Below, piece by piece: positions 52,199 through 60,557 of a DNA stretch of 64,000 nt. The notes under the pieces are model-generated. The model saw nothing but the letters and a program-made list of their open reading frames with translations, did no database searches and was not told where the DNA came from. This DNA comes from Labilibaculum manganireducens (GTDB lineage Bacteria > Bacteroidota > Bacteroidia > Bacteroidales > Marinifilaceae), in assembly GCF_002843385.1 (NCBI RefSeq), contig NZ_MVDE01000001.1:1-64000 (forward strand), given 5' to 3'. The position numbers and the translations under genes were made by a program. Position 1 is the first letter of the stretch, and each line of letters begins with the position of its first letter.

Positions 52199-53719
52199 AT
52201 GCAGGAAATAGAAAACATTGAATTATCCTTCTTAAGTTTAGATGATTATCAGGAACTTAAAAAAGCCATGATTGAGTCGTACACAAGTATGCCCAATTCA
52301 TATTGGAGAGAACATCAAATCAAAACATTAATTGATAATTTCCCTGACGGTCAGGTTGTGATTAAAGTCAATAATCACATAGCAGGATGCGCTTTATCGA
52401 TTATTGTTGACTATAGTAAGTTTGACGATAAGCATACCTACAAAGAAATAACGGGAAACTATACTTTCTCGACACACAATACGGATGGAGATGTTTTGTA
52501 CGGAATCGATGTTTTTATTAAACCGGAGTTTCGTGGCTTACGATTGGGCCGGCGATTGTACGATTACCGAAAAGAATTGAGTGAGCGTTTGAATCTAAAA
52601 GGAGTTGCTTTTGGCGGACGAATACCAAACTATCACAAATATGCCGATCAATTATCACCGAAAGAATACATTGAAAAGGTTAGAAGAAAAGAAATTCACG
52701 ATCCTGTTTTGAATTTTCAGGTTTCGAATGATTTTCATCCGGCCAAAATTCTGAAAAACTATTTGGAAGGTGATGAAGATTCTAACGACTATGCAGTACT
52801 TCTTGAATGGGATAATATTTACTATGAGAAAAAGAACAAGAAACCCAGCACTATAAAAAAAGTGGTTCGTCTTGGCCTGATTCAATGGCAAATGCGTTCC
52901 TATAATAATTTGGATGAGTTAATGCATCAGGCCGAGTATTTTGTGGATGCTGTTTCGGGTTACCGATCGGATTTTGCCTTGTTTCCGGAATTTTTTAATG
53001 CTCCTCTCATGGCCAAAGACAATCATTTATCGGAACCTGAGGCAATCAGAAAATTGGCAGAGCATACCGAAACCATCGTTCAAAAGTTTTCGGAACTGGC
53101 AATTTCTTACAACATCAATATTATTAGTGGCAGTCTGCCTGAAATTAAGGATGATCGATTGTATAATGCCGGTTATCTGTGCAAACGTGATGGAAATGTT
53201 GAGCGTTATGAGAAACTTCACGTAACACCGGACGAGGCGAAAGTTTGGGGGATGCAAAAAGGATCGGAACTGAAAGTTTTTGATACTGATTGCGGAAAAA
53301 TTGGAATCCTGATTTGTTACGATGTTGAATTTCCTGAATTGAGCCGTTTGCTTGCCGACGAAGGAATGGATATTTTGTTTGTACCCTTCTTAACGGATAC
53401 ACAAAACGGCTATTCCCGGGTTCGGAATTGTGCTCAGGCCAGAGCCATCGAAAATGAATGCTACGTTGCCATTGCTGGTAGTGTTGGCAACTTGCCTAAG
53501 GTACACAACATGGATATTCAGTATGCTCAATCGATGGTATTTACCCCCTGCGACTTTGCTTTTCCGGCCAATGGAATTAAAGCTGAAGCAACGCCAAATA
53601 CAGAAATGATTCTAATTGCTGATGTAGATATCGACTTACTTCGCGAATTGAATCAGTTTGGCAGCGTACGAAATTTGCGCGACCGCAGAAATGACATATA
53701 TGAATTAAAAAAGATGTAA
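52199..53719 (+). CDS. GNAT acetyltransferase fused to carbon-nitrogen hydrolase (nitrilase family)
   Basis: This 506-residue fusion has a GNAT domain at about residues 1-190 (YGIDVFIKPEFRGLRLGRRLYDYRKE, acetyl-CoA loop RGLRLG) and a nitrilase-family domain at about 220-500. The triad is visible: Glu264 in FALFPEFFNAP, Lys339 in RYEKLHVTP, and Cys373 in LICYDVEFPE. Such bifunctional proteins are common in bacteria. They are annotated but the reaction is unknown. ATG 52199 is chosen over GTG 52160. A terminator follows at 53724. Confidence 0.9.
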   Translation: MQEIENIELSFLSLDDYQELKKAMIESYTSMPNSYWREHQIKTLIDNFPDGQVVIKVNNHIAGCALSIIVDYSKFDDKHTYKEITGNYTFSTHNTDGDVLYGIDVFIKPEFRGLRLGRRLYDYRKELSERLNLKGVAFGGRIPNYHKYADQLSPKEYIEKVRRKEIHDPVLNFQVSNDFHPAKILKNYLEGDEDSNDYAVLLEWDNIYYEKKNKKPSTIKKVVRLGLIQWQMRSYNNLDELMHQAEYFVDAVSGYRSDFALFPEFFNAPLMAKDNHLSEPEAIRKLAEHTETIVQKFSELAISYNINIISGSLPEIKDDRLYNAGYLCKRDGNVERYEKLHVTPDEAKVWGMQKGSELKVFDTDCGKIGILICYDVEFPELSRLLADEGMDILFVPFLTDTQNGYSRVRNCAQARAIENECYVAIAGSVGNLPKVHNMDIQYAQSMVFTPCDFAFPANGIKAEATPNTEMILIADVDIDLLRELNQFGSVRNLRDRRNDIYELKKM

Positions 53720-53723
53720 TTAA

Positions 53724-53758
53724 ATTCGGGAGTCTTACCTGGAGTAAGGCTTCCGAAT
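53724..53758 (+). terminator. Terminator after the fusion gene
   Basis: ATTCGGGAGTCTTAC (53724-53738) pairs with GTAAGGCTTCCGAAT (53744-53758), including two G-T pairs, over a 5-nt loop, followed by TAATTTTATT. Confidence 0.75.
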
Positions 53759-53868
53759 TAATTTTATTACCTGCCAAAGCCTGGTAAGTACAGCCTTTAC
53801 TCGAATATCCAATTAACATCAAAGCTTTCCTTGCTATTCAATTTACGGTTCCTATTTTCGTGAATTAT

Positions 53869-53955
53869 CAGACCACTACTGATCCGGTATCCGGACTACT
53901 GTTAGTCCAATGTCAGAACCACTACTAGTCCGCAAGCAAGACTAGTAGTAGTCTG
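53869..53955 (+). ncRNA. Cluster of alternative hairpins upstream of nhaA
   Basis: CAGACCACTACTGATCC (53869-53885) can pair imperfectly with GACTAGTAGTAGTCTG (53940-53955). GGACTA (53893-53898) pairs with TAGTCC (53903-53908), and ACTACTAGTC (53921-53930) with GACTAGTAGT (53940-53949). The last and first pairings compete, suggesting a switch or a folded leader. It lies about 170 bp upstream of nhaA; no known riboswitch class is matched. It may equally be a dispersed repeat. Confidence 0.45.
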
Positions 53956-54125
53956 ATTTCATTCAAAACATTTCCACAATATCTAATAGAAAACATGGCT
54001 AATACCGAAAAGGATTTCAGTAAAAAAAATACACTTTTTATTGCATGAAAATTACTCAGAATGGCGAATAAAAGATCATTTTTTCGTAAATTCAGAATCG
54101 ATTTAAATGAACGAAATAAACTTCC

Positions 54126-55433
54126 ATGATAGATAAACTTCTCATCACCCCATTCCAGAAATTTGTTAAAATAGAAAGCTTTAGCGGAATTCTGCTTTTT
54201 ATTGCCACCCTGCTTGCACTAATTTGGGTAAACTCTCCTCTGGCTCATTTATACGATTCATTATGGCAATATAAAATTGGGATAACAACATCTGATTTCG
54301 AACTGAATAAACCAATAATACTTTGGATTAATGATGGCTTAATGGCTGTTTTCTTTTTCCTGATTGGACTGGAAATTAAACGTGAACTTTTAATAGGCGA
54401 ACTAAATACAGTTCGAAAAGCAAGTTTTCCATTTTTTGCAGCTTTGGGTGGAATGTTGGTTCCTGTGACGATGTTCTTTTTACTCAATAACAATCAAAGC
54501 ACATCAAATGCATGGGGAGTTCCTATGGCAACCGATATTGCATTTTCTTTAGCTATTCTTAAACTTCTTGGTAAAAGAATTCCTTTGGGCTTGAAAGTAT
54601 TCCTAACCGCCTTTGCCATTGTCGATGATTTGATTGCGGTATTGGTAATCGCAATATTTTATAGTGGAAATATCGAGTGGATATTATTAGGATATGCTGC
54701 CATTCCTATCCTAATATTAGTCTTTTTATCTTATCGGAAAATCTATTTTCCTTATTTCGTTTTTATTATGGGCGTACTTGTTTGGTATCTGTTTTTAAAA
54801 TCAGGAATACATCCCACTGTTGCCGGTGTGTTAATGGCATTTACCATTCCAATCAGGCAAAAAATTGATATTAAAACGTATTCTCGCAAATTAATGGGCA
54901 TTGCTAAGGATATTGAAGAAACATGCGAAAAACCAATCCTCTCCGATCGTCAGATTGAACAAATCGACAATTTGGAAGATTGGACCAGTCAGGTACAATC
55001 CCCATTGCAGCATTTAGAACACAAGCTGCACAACTGGGTTGCTTTTTTTATTATGCCGGTATTTGCCCTATCCAATGCAGGAATCAAATTTGGTGCAGAT
55101 ATAAATCTGGAAATGCCTTTGGTCATCAACATTGCACTTTGTTTAATCATTGGAAATAGTGTTGGCGTATCCTTGATATCCTTTATCGGCATTAAACTAA
55201 AATTGGCTGAATTGCCGCAAGGAGTGAAAGCCATTCAGGTGGTAGGAATATCATTTCTGGCTGGAATAGGATTTACAATGGCAATATTTATTGCCAATCT
55301 GGCTTTTATTACCAATCCTGAATTTATCGATTCGGCTAAAATTGGTATCTTGATTGGCTCGTTTACTTCTGGAATTATTGGCTATTTGGTTCTAAGAATT
55401 GGGAGTAAAGCAAATTTAGCGCATCAAAGCTAA
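54126..55433 (+). CDS. nhaA: Na+/H+ antiporter NhaA
   Basis: This 435-residue membrane protein should expel sodium in exchange for protons and help pH and salt balance in a marine bacterium. It shows NhaA landmarks: LALIWVNSPLAHLYDSLW, FFLIGLEIKRELLIGEL, PMATDIAFSLAIL with the Thr-Asp unwound helix, LTAFAIVDDLIAVLVIAIFY with the two ion-binding aspartates, HPTVAGVLMAFTIP, and IGFTMAIFIANLAF. Length is slightly above E. coli NhaA (388), through a cytoplasmic insertion at about 245-290. Confidence 0.95.
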   Translation: MIDKLLITPFQKFVKIESFSGILLFIATLLALIWVNSPLAHLYDSLWQYKIGITTSDFELNKPIILWINDGLMAVFFFLIGLEIKRELLIGELNTVRKASFPFFAALGGMLVPVTMFFLLNNNQSTSNAWGVPMATDIAFSLAILKLLGKRIPLGLKVFLTAFAIVDDLIAVLVIAIFYSGNIEWILLGYAAIPILILVFLSYRKIYFPYFVFIMGVLVWYLFLKSGIHPTVAGVLMAFTIPIRQKIDIKTYSRKLMGIAKDIEETCEKPILSDRQIEQIDNLEDWTSQVQSPLQHLEHKLHNWVAFFIMPVFALSNAGIKFGADINLEMPLVINIALCLIIGNSVGVSLISFIGIKLKLAELPQGVKAIQVVGISFLAGIGFTMAIFIANLAFITNPEFIDSAKIGILIGSFTSGIIGYLVLRIGSKANLAHQS

Positions 55434-55559
55434 GAACTATTCTTTACTTCGAAAGCAATGAAAACCAATCTTAGGAAATCTTTCAAAATCAGCGATTCTT
55501 AAGATACAATCTCATATTTTTCGAGTAATTTAGGTGTTCTTATAAATAATTCATCAAAC

Positions 55560-55982
55560 ATGGAACCTATACTATTAAAAAATACAATATGCACTGAAGA
55601 TATCGACCATTTGATTCTGAAAGGTGTACATGATATGGATATCAATCAGGATAAAAGAGATGAAATAGAATCAGAATCTAAAAAACTATCCGACAATTTT
55701 GTAAAAATAATAGATTACCATATGCACAATGGTGAAAATCCTGACGCTTCCTATACTTTCCGAATCGCAGTTAATTTCAATAATTTCACAGAGCAATACC
55801 GACAGGCATTTGTCGAAAATTACAAAAAGGATGTTTTGATTGGCTTTGGTATAAGTGCAATTTGGATGGGTATTTTAAATGGTCTGGATGCCGAGAGTGG
55901 AATTATGCCCAATCATCCGTTAAAAAGAGAAATTGCAGCCTGCCTGCGGACAATTAGTGAAATCTTAGACAATAAAGGGTAA
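55560..55982 (+). CDS. Hypothetical protein, 140 residues
   Basis: No known family. It is helical and acidic with ESESKKLSDNFVKIIDYHMHNGENPDASYTFRIAVNFNNFTEQYRQAF. There is no signal peptide; a hydrophobic stretch VLIGFGISAIWMGILNGL at about 100-117 is too weak to call a membrane segment with confidence. It is 126 bp after nhaA and may be cotranscribed. A bidirectional terminator follows at 56095. Confidence 0.65.
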   Translation: MEPILLKNTICTEDIDHLILKGVHDMDINQDKRDEIESESKKLSDNFVKIIDYHMHNGENPDASYTFRIAVNFNNFTEQYRQAFVENYKKDVLIGFGISAIWMGILNGLDAESGIMPNHPLKREIAACLRTISEILDNKG

Positions 55983-56094
55983 AAACAAGTGTAAAGGTGA
56001 AAGTAATGACACTTCTTTAATAGAGAAACTGACTCAAACTTCACAAAATTTACAGTTTAATTATTTTTGATCTCCTTGTCACAAATGATGATAA

Positions 56095-56132
56095 AAAATC
56101 CCCGTTTGGAATTATTTTCAAACGGGGATTTT
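56095..56132. terminator. Bidirectional terminator
   Basis: AAAATCCCCGTTTG (56095-56108) pairs with CAAACGGGGATTTT (56119-56132), with A- and T-runs outside. It serves the preceding plus-strand gene and the iorAB operon. Confidence 0.85.
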
Positions 56133-56155
56133 GATGTATAATAATTGAGTTTTGA

Positions 56156-56740
56156 CTATCTGTTTTCTTGCGAGAACTTACGTCCTGCATGAAGTGCCTT
56201 AATATTCATATCTACTACTTCTTCTCCTTTTCTCGCGAAAATTTTACGAATTCCTTCTTCCAAATATTCGAATGGAACATCGATAAAAGGAGATGCCGCC
56301 CCCAACATTACAAAGTTAAAAGCACGTGCAGAACCAACTTCTTCCTTTGCGATTCTATCTGCATCAATCAATACATAATTAGGCAAAGCTTTAATGGTTG
56401 CTTCCAATTTTTCCTGCTCAGGATAATCAGTAATATTGATAAAAGGAGTTGAATTAGTTACCACATAACCACCTTTTTTTAAGTATGGAAGGTAACGCAA
56501 TGCTTCCATAGGCTCAACTGATAAAATAATATCAGCACCACCTTTAGGAATTAAATCGGAATAAATTGGCTTATCAGAAATTCTCATAAATGACTGAACA
56601 TCACCACCTCGCTGACTCATGCCATGAGTTTCAGCTTGTTTCATATATAAATCGTTGTCTAGTGCCGCAGAGCCTAAAGCAGCAGCAATGGATAAAATCC
56701 CTTGACCACCAACACCTGCTATAACCATATCTGTTTTCAT
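56156..56740 (-). CDS. iorB: Indolepyruvate:ferredoxin oxidoreductase beta subunit
   Basis: This 194-residue protein is the small (gamma-like) subunit of the indolepyruvate oxidoreductase, which turns aryl pyruvates into aryl-acetyl-CoA with reduction of ferredoxin. It has the family start MKTDMVIAGVGGQGILSIAAALG, GMSQRGGDVQSFMRIS, and GADIILSVEPMEALRYL. It follows iorA by 29 bp in the same operon. Confidence 0.92.
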   Translation of the reverse strand: MKTDMVIAGVGGQGILSIAAALGSAALDNDLYMKQAETHGMSQRGGDVQSFMRISDKPIYSDLIPKGGADIILSVEPMEALRYLPYLKKGGYVVTNSTPFINITDYPEQEKLEATIKALPNYVLIDADRIAKEEVGSARAFNFVMLGAASPFIDVPFEYLEEGIRKIFARKGEEVVDMNIKALHAGRKFSQENR

Positions 56741-56769
56741 CTGTTTACTTTTTTCAGGTTAATATTTGA

Positions 56770-58392
56770 TTAAGCTTTAGCTGCTTTTGCCATACTTGCT
56801 TTCTTTATTTTTTGATCACGAACATTCTTCTGTACACATACTCTGCGGGGAATAATTACAGAAACTCCTTTGTATTCAAACTCCTTACGGAAGATTTCCT
56901 TAATCTCATCATGTTTCTTAGGCACAGGAAGTAATACATGAATGTGCTCCTTCTCTACTCCTAAACCTTCGCAAATTGATTCCAACTTGCCTTTGGCAGA
57001 TGATTTCTGACCTCCGGTCATTGAGATCGATTCATTATCAGAAATGATTACTGTAATTGGAGTCTTTTCATTAACAGCATCCAATAAACCAGTCATGCCC
57101 GAGTGTGTAAAAGTTGAATCCCCAATAACGGCTACCGAAGGAATTAATCCGGCATCAGCAGCACCTTTAGCCATAGTGATTGATGCTCCCATATCCACGC
57201 ATGAGTTAATTGCATTAAAAGGAGGCAAAGCACCCAAAGTATAACAACCTATATCAGCAAACACACGACCTTCGCCATATTCAGCAATCACCTCATTCAA
57301 TGCTTTGTACACATCAATATGACTGCACCCAACACACAATGCAGGCGGACGGGCAGCTACAATATCTGGTATTTCAAGACTTTCTTCAATTTTAAATCCA
57401 AGAGCTCTGCCAACCATATCCGGAGTTAACTCACCATCACGGGAAAGAGTTCCATCCAAACGGCCAATAACAGCTTCCTTTTCCAAATATCCTTTCAGGA
57501 TTTCCTCAATCACAGGATAACCTTCTTCCAAAACCAATACTTTACTGCACTCGCCGGTGATTTTTTTAATCATGGTACGGGGAATTGGGTACTGGCTGAT
57601 CTTAACAACAGGATATGGACAATCTCCATCAGGATAATTTTCCATTAAGTAATTATACCCTAAACCACAAGCAATGATACCCATTGACTTATCTGCAGCA
57701 TCGGTATATGCATTATAAGCTGAATCTTCTGATGCGGCTTCGAATTTCTCCTGATTACTTAACAATTTCTTATAACGCTTACGCGCGATAGCTGGAAGTA
57801 ATACGAATTGAACCTTATCTTCAGGAAGTTTCAATTCATTTTGTACCATTACCTCAGCAGATCTTGCAACACCGGCACGGGAATGAGCCAAACGAGTCGT
57901 AATTCTCATTAAAACAGGAATCTCAAATGCTTCTGACAATTCGAAACCGAAACGAGCCATATCGTATGCTTCCTGTTGGTTTGACGGCTCTAAAACCGGC
58001 ATCATGGCAAACTTACCGTATACCCGGGAATCCTGCTCATTTTGAGAAGAGTGCATAGATGGATCATCTGCAACTACGATCAACATTCCTCCGTTTGCTC
58101 CTGTAATTGCAGCATTCATAAAACAATCGGCAGCTACATTCAATCCAACGTGCTTCATACAAACCATTGCTCTTTTTCCTGCATATGACATACCGAGAGC
58201 TGATTCCATGGCTGTTTTTTCATTCGCAGCCCAATCGCTGTGAATGTTTAATTCTTTTGCTTGTTTCGAATGTTGTATGTATTCGGTAATTTCAGTAGAC
58301 GGAGTTCCCGGGTACGCGTAAACTCCGGACATTCCACCATCAATTGCCCCTTGAGCAATGGCTTCAACGCCTAATAATAAAGACTTTTGCAT
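56770..58392 (-). CDS. iorA: Indolepyruvate:ferredoxin oxidoreductase alpha subunit
   Basis: This 540-residue thiamine-diphosphate enzyme carries the active site. It has AYPGTPSTEITEYIQH, NEKTAMESALGMSYAGKRAMVCMKHVGLNVAADCF, the ThDP-binding CVGCSHIDVYKALNEV and GDSTFTHSGMTGLLDAVNEKTPITVIISDNESISMTGGQ. Archaeal IorA carries a C-terminal double [4Fe-4S] ferredoxin domain. This one ends in a lysine/alanine-rich tail (KKASMAKAAKA) and lacks those cysteines, so a separate ferredoxin must accept electrons. Confidence 0.92.
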   Translation of the reverse strand: MQKSLLLGVEAIAQGAIDGGMSGVYAYPGTPSTEITEYIQHSKQAKELNIHSDWAANEKTAMESALGMSYAGKRAMVCMKHVGLNVAADCFMNAAITGANGGMLIVVADDPSMHSSQNEQDSRVYGKFAMMPVLEPSNQQEAYDMARFGFELSEAFEIPVLMRITTRLAHSRAGVARSAEVMVQNELKLPEDKVQFVLLPAIARKRYKKLLSNQEKFEAASEDSAYNAYTDAADKSMGIIACGLGYNYLMENYPDGDCPYPVVKISQYPIPRTMIKKITGECSKVLVLEEGYPVIEEILKGYLEKEAVIGRLDGTLSRDGELTPDMVGRALGFKIEESLEIPDIVAARPPALCVGCSHIDVYKALNEVIAEYGEGRVFADIGCYTLGALPPFNAINSCVDMGASITMAKGAADAGLIPSVAVIGDSTFTHSGMTGLLDAVNEKTPITVIISDNESISMTGGQKSSAKGKLESICEGLGVEKEHIHVLLPVPKKHDEIKEIFRKEFEYKGVSVIIPRRVCVQKNVRDQKIKKASMAKAAKA

Positions 58393-58841
58393 GTTGTATT
58401 TGTTTAACTATTTTGATTAATCTATAAGTTACAACACTTAGAAAAAAAAAGTGCCTAATTATAAAATTATTGATGCACTAAAACATCAATTACATTTACT
58501 CAAAAAATAGAATAGAAAATTGATCACAAGGATCGAGGTAGGGAATGGATTTTATAGTCCGCCAAACATTTCAAGGTAACTTACCAAGTAGGCGCAAACG
58601 TAAAAATAAATTTCAAGAAAATCCATATTTTTGCTTGTGAATTGGAATTAAAACAAGTCTTGTTTTTAATATTCGGCACTAAAATACCAATATTTGGTTT
58701 AAAATCAACAAAAGAGAAACCAAAGCAGGAAGTTTAGAATTAGTTCAAATAACGAAAACGGTTGCGCAAAAACAAACTGCGAAGCTTATGTATTAATATT
58801 CAACACAATAGCAAAAACACCTTACAAACTGGCGGGGGATA
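58393..58841. other. Intergenic gap, 449 bp
   Basis: This gap contains AT-rich sequence upstream of the iorA start and downstream of the permease stop. A 68-codon plus-strand frame (58762-58968) lies mostly opposite the permease gene and is rejected. I see no RNA gene or clear terminator. Confidence 0.5.
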
Positions 58842-59633
58842 CTATTTCTTAAATAAATTGGCTTTAATTCGTCCAAAAGAGTCGAATGCAAAACGATTTG
58901 CCAGAAGAATACTAAGCATTAGATTTATAGAACAACCAACAAATATGGCAAGCATAATTAATATCTGATATTTTATGGCGACCATAGGAGAACTTCCACC
59001 TAAAATCTGTCCTGTCATCATCCCGGGTAAGGAGATTAAACCAATAACAGACATGGTAGCTATTAACGGATTTAAACCACTTTTTATGGCCGAGCGGATA
59101 AATGGTGCCAGTGAATTCTTTCTGCTATCTCCGTTCACCAAAAGAAAATAATACAAATCCTGTTCCTTAGCTAACCTGCCAAAATAATTGCTGATACCAA
59201 CAATGTTATGATTTAAAGCATTTCCCAACACCATCCCCGATATAGGAATAAAATAACGGGCATCAAAAACATAGTCGAGATGAATAACAAAACCTAGAAA
59301 GAAAGCATCCAAAATTAGAATACTTATAAATCCTGAAATTGCAAACGGAAGGATGAAAAACCGATAGGTAAGCCCTGCCCTCTTAATTGTTGTAAAAGCA
59401 CCAACCAAAATCATTACACAAACCCAAATTACATTTACCCAGGCATTGTTCCATGCAAAAATATATTCCAGATAAAAGGCGACCAAAGAAAGTTGTATCA
59501 CCATCCGAATTAAAGCAATAACAGTTTCCTTAACAATTTTCACTTTAAAATAGATGAAGCCTGCAATGGGAATAATCATGAGCAAAAATCCCAAGGCCAA
59601 ACTCCCTATTCCTATGTCAACAATTTCTTTCAT
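58842..59633 (-). CDS. fetB: FetB-type ABC exporter permease (UPF0014)
   Basis: This 263-residue membrane protein has about seven hydrophobic helices and the family blocks MVIQLSLVAFYLEYIF, AGLTYRFFILPFAIS, YFIPISGMVLGNALN and SGLNPLIATMSVIGLISLPGMMTGQILGGSSPMVAIKYQI of the FetB/YbbM family. With FetA it forms an exporter tied to iron and oxidative stress in E. coli. Its start overlaps the fetA stop by 4 bp. Confidence 0.88.
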   Translation of the reverse strand: MKEIVDIGIGSLALGFLLMIIPIAGFIYFKVKIVKETVIALIRMVIQLSLVAFYLEYIFAWNNAWVNVIWVCVMILVGAFTTIKRAGLTYRFFILPFAISGFISILILDAFFLGFVIHLDYVFDARYFIPISGMVLGNALNHNIVGISNYFGRLAKEQDLYYFLLVNGDSRKNSLAPFIRSAIKSGLNPLIATMSVIGLISLPGMMTGQILGGSSPMVAIKYQILIMLAIFVGCSINLMLSILLANRFAFDSFGRIKANLFKK

Positions 59634-60235
59634 AACTCAATTGTTCTGTTGCAATAGTCAATCCATTTCTTGTTATGGGAAGTTGAAACTATTGTTTTGT
59701 TAGGCAAAGAATTCAATGTAGCAAAGAGAAGATCGATGGAATAATCATCAAGAGCGGAAACTGGTTCATCTAAAAGGATAATTGATCTATCAAGACTTAA
59801 ACATGCAGCCAAAACTATCCTTTGCTTTTGGCCACCACTAATTTCTGCAAAACTTTTATCGTCGCCGCATTCCCTAACTCCCAACTGATCCTGAAACTGT
59901 TGAAATCTTTCTACTTGTTTTGCATTCATTTGAAGTAAATCAGATAGCTCATTGGCTGAATCAACAGGTAAATTACTATTTTGCGGCAACCAGATCATTT
60001 TGTTTCGAATCGCTGCAATCGTATCACTATTCAACTCTAAACCGTCAATTTGAATATTCCCGGATTGTGGTGTAATAAATCCCATTAATACTTTTAATAA
60101 TGAAGATTTGCCCTTACCCGATGGTCCGCTAAAACATATTGACTCACCTGCAAAAACCTCGAAACTAAGATCTTTGCATATGAATTGCTTTGGAAAACTT
60201 AAATTAATTTTTTCACATTTTATCATATTCCACAT
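59630..60235 (-). CDS. fetA: FetA-type ABC exporter ATPase
   Basis: This 201-residue ATPase (198 if the second ATG at 60226 is used) has Walker A GPSGKGKSSL, signature SGGQKQR, Walker B SIILLDEPVSALDD and the H-loop at SHNKK. It is small, as FetA is (225 in E. coli). It is translationally coupled to fetB. Confidence 0.9.
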   Translation of the reverse strand: MWNMIKCEKINLSFPKQFICKDLSFEVFAGESICFSGPSGKGKSSLLKVLMGFITPQSGNIQIDGLELNSDTIAAIRNKMIWLPQNSNLPVDSANELSDLLQMNAKQVERFQQFQDQLGVRECGDDKSFAEISGGQKQRIVLAACLSLDRSIILLDEPVSALDDYSIDLLFATLNSLPNKTIVSTSHNKKWIDYCNRTIEL

Positions 60236-60557
60236 CTATACTATAAAGAAAATAATATTATCTCAATTGTTCCCAATGCTAATCACATTTCTTTAGCAGA
60301 GATGAATAATGTTTGTTAAACGACTCTTATAATGAGAATATTCTCTCATAATTGTTTTCAATATCATCACAAACAATTTATTAAGCACTCTTTATCAGAC
60401 AGTTTAATCAATGCAATCGATTTAATATGCTGAGCAACATATTAAAAACCCACATTGCATTAGTGATAAATTTTTCTGAAAGATTACTTTTGCATGATAG
60501 ATATGTGGATATCTATATATGATGATTGCAATAAAATAACTTTTAAAACATATAACA
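60236..60557. promoter_or_regulatory. Divergent control region with two palindromes
   Basis: This 322-bp gap serves fetAB (left) and the CoA-disulfide reductase fusion (right). A palindrome with arms around AGAATATTCT at 60327-60353 has AT-rich flanks as in Fur/PerR-type boxes. ATAGATAT (60497-60504) and ATATCTAT (60509-60516) form a perfect 8-bp inverted repeat. TACTTTTG (60485-60492) matches the -7 element (TAnnTTTG) for the fusion gene, so the second palindrome would fall near its start of transcription. Confidence 0.5.

Noticed and set aside
58762-58968. 68-codon plus-strand frame
   Set aside because: It is mostly antisense to the fetB-type gene with no start signal or family resemblance.
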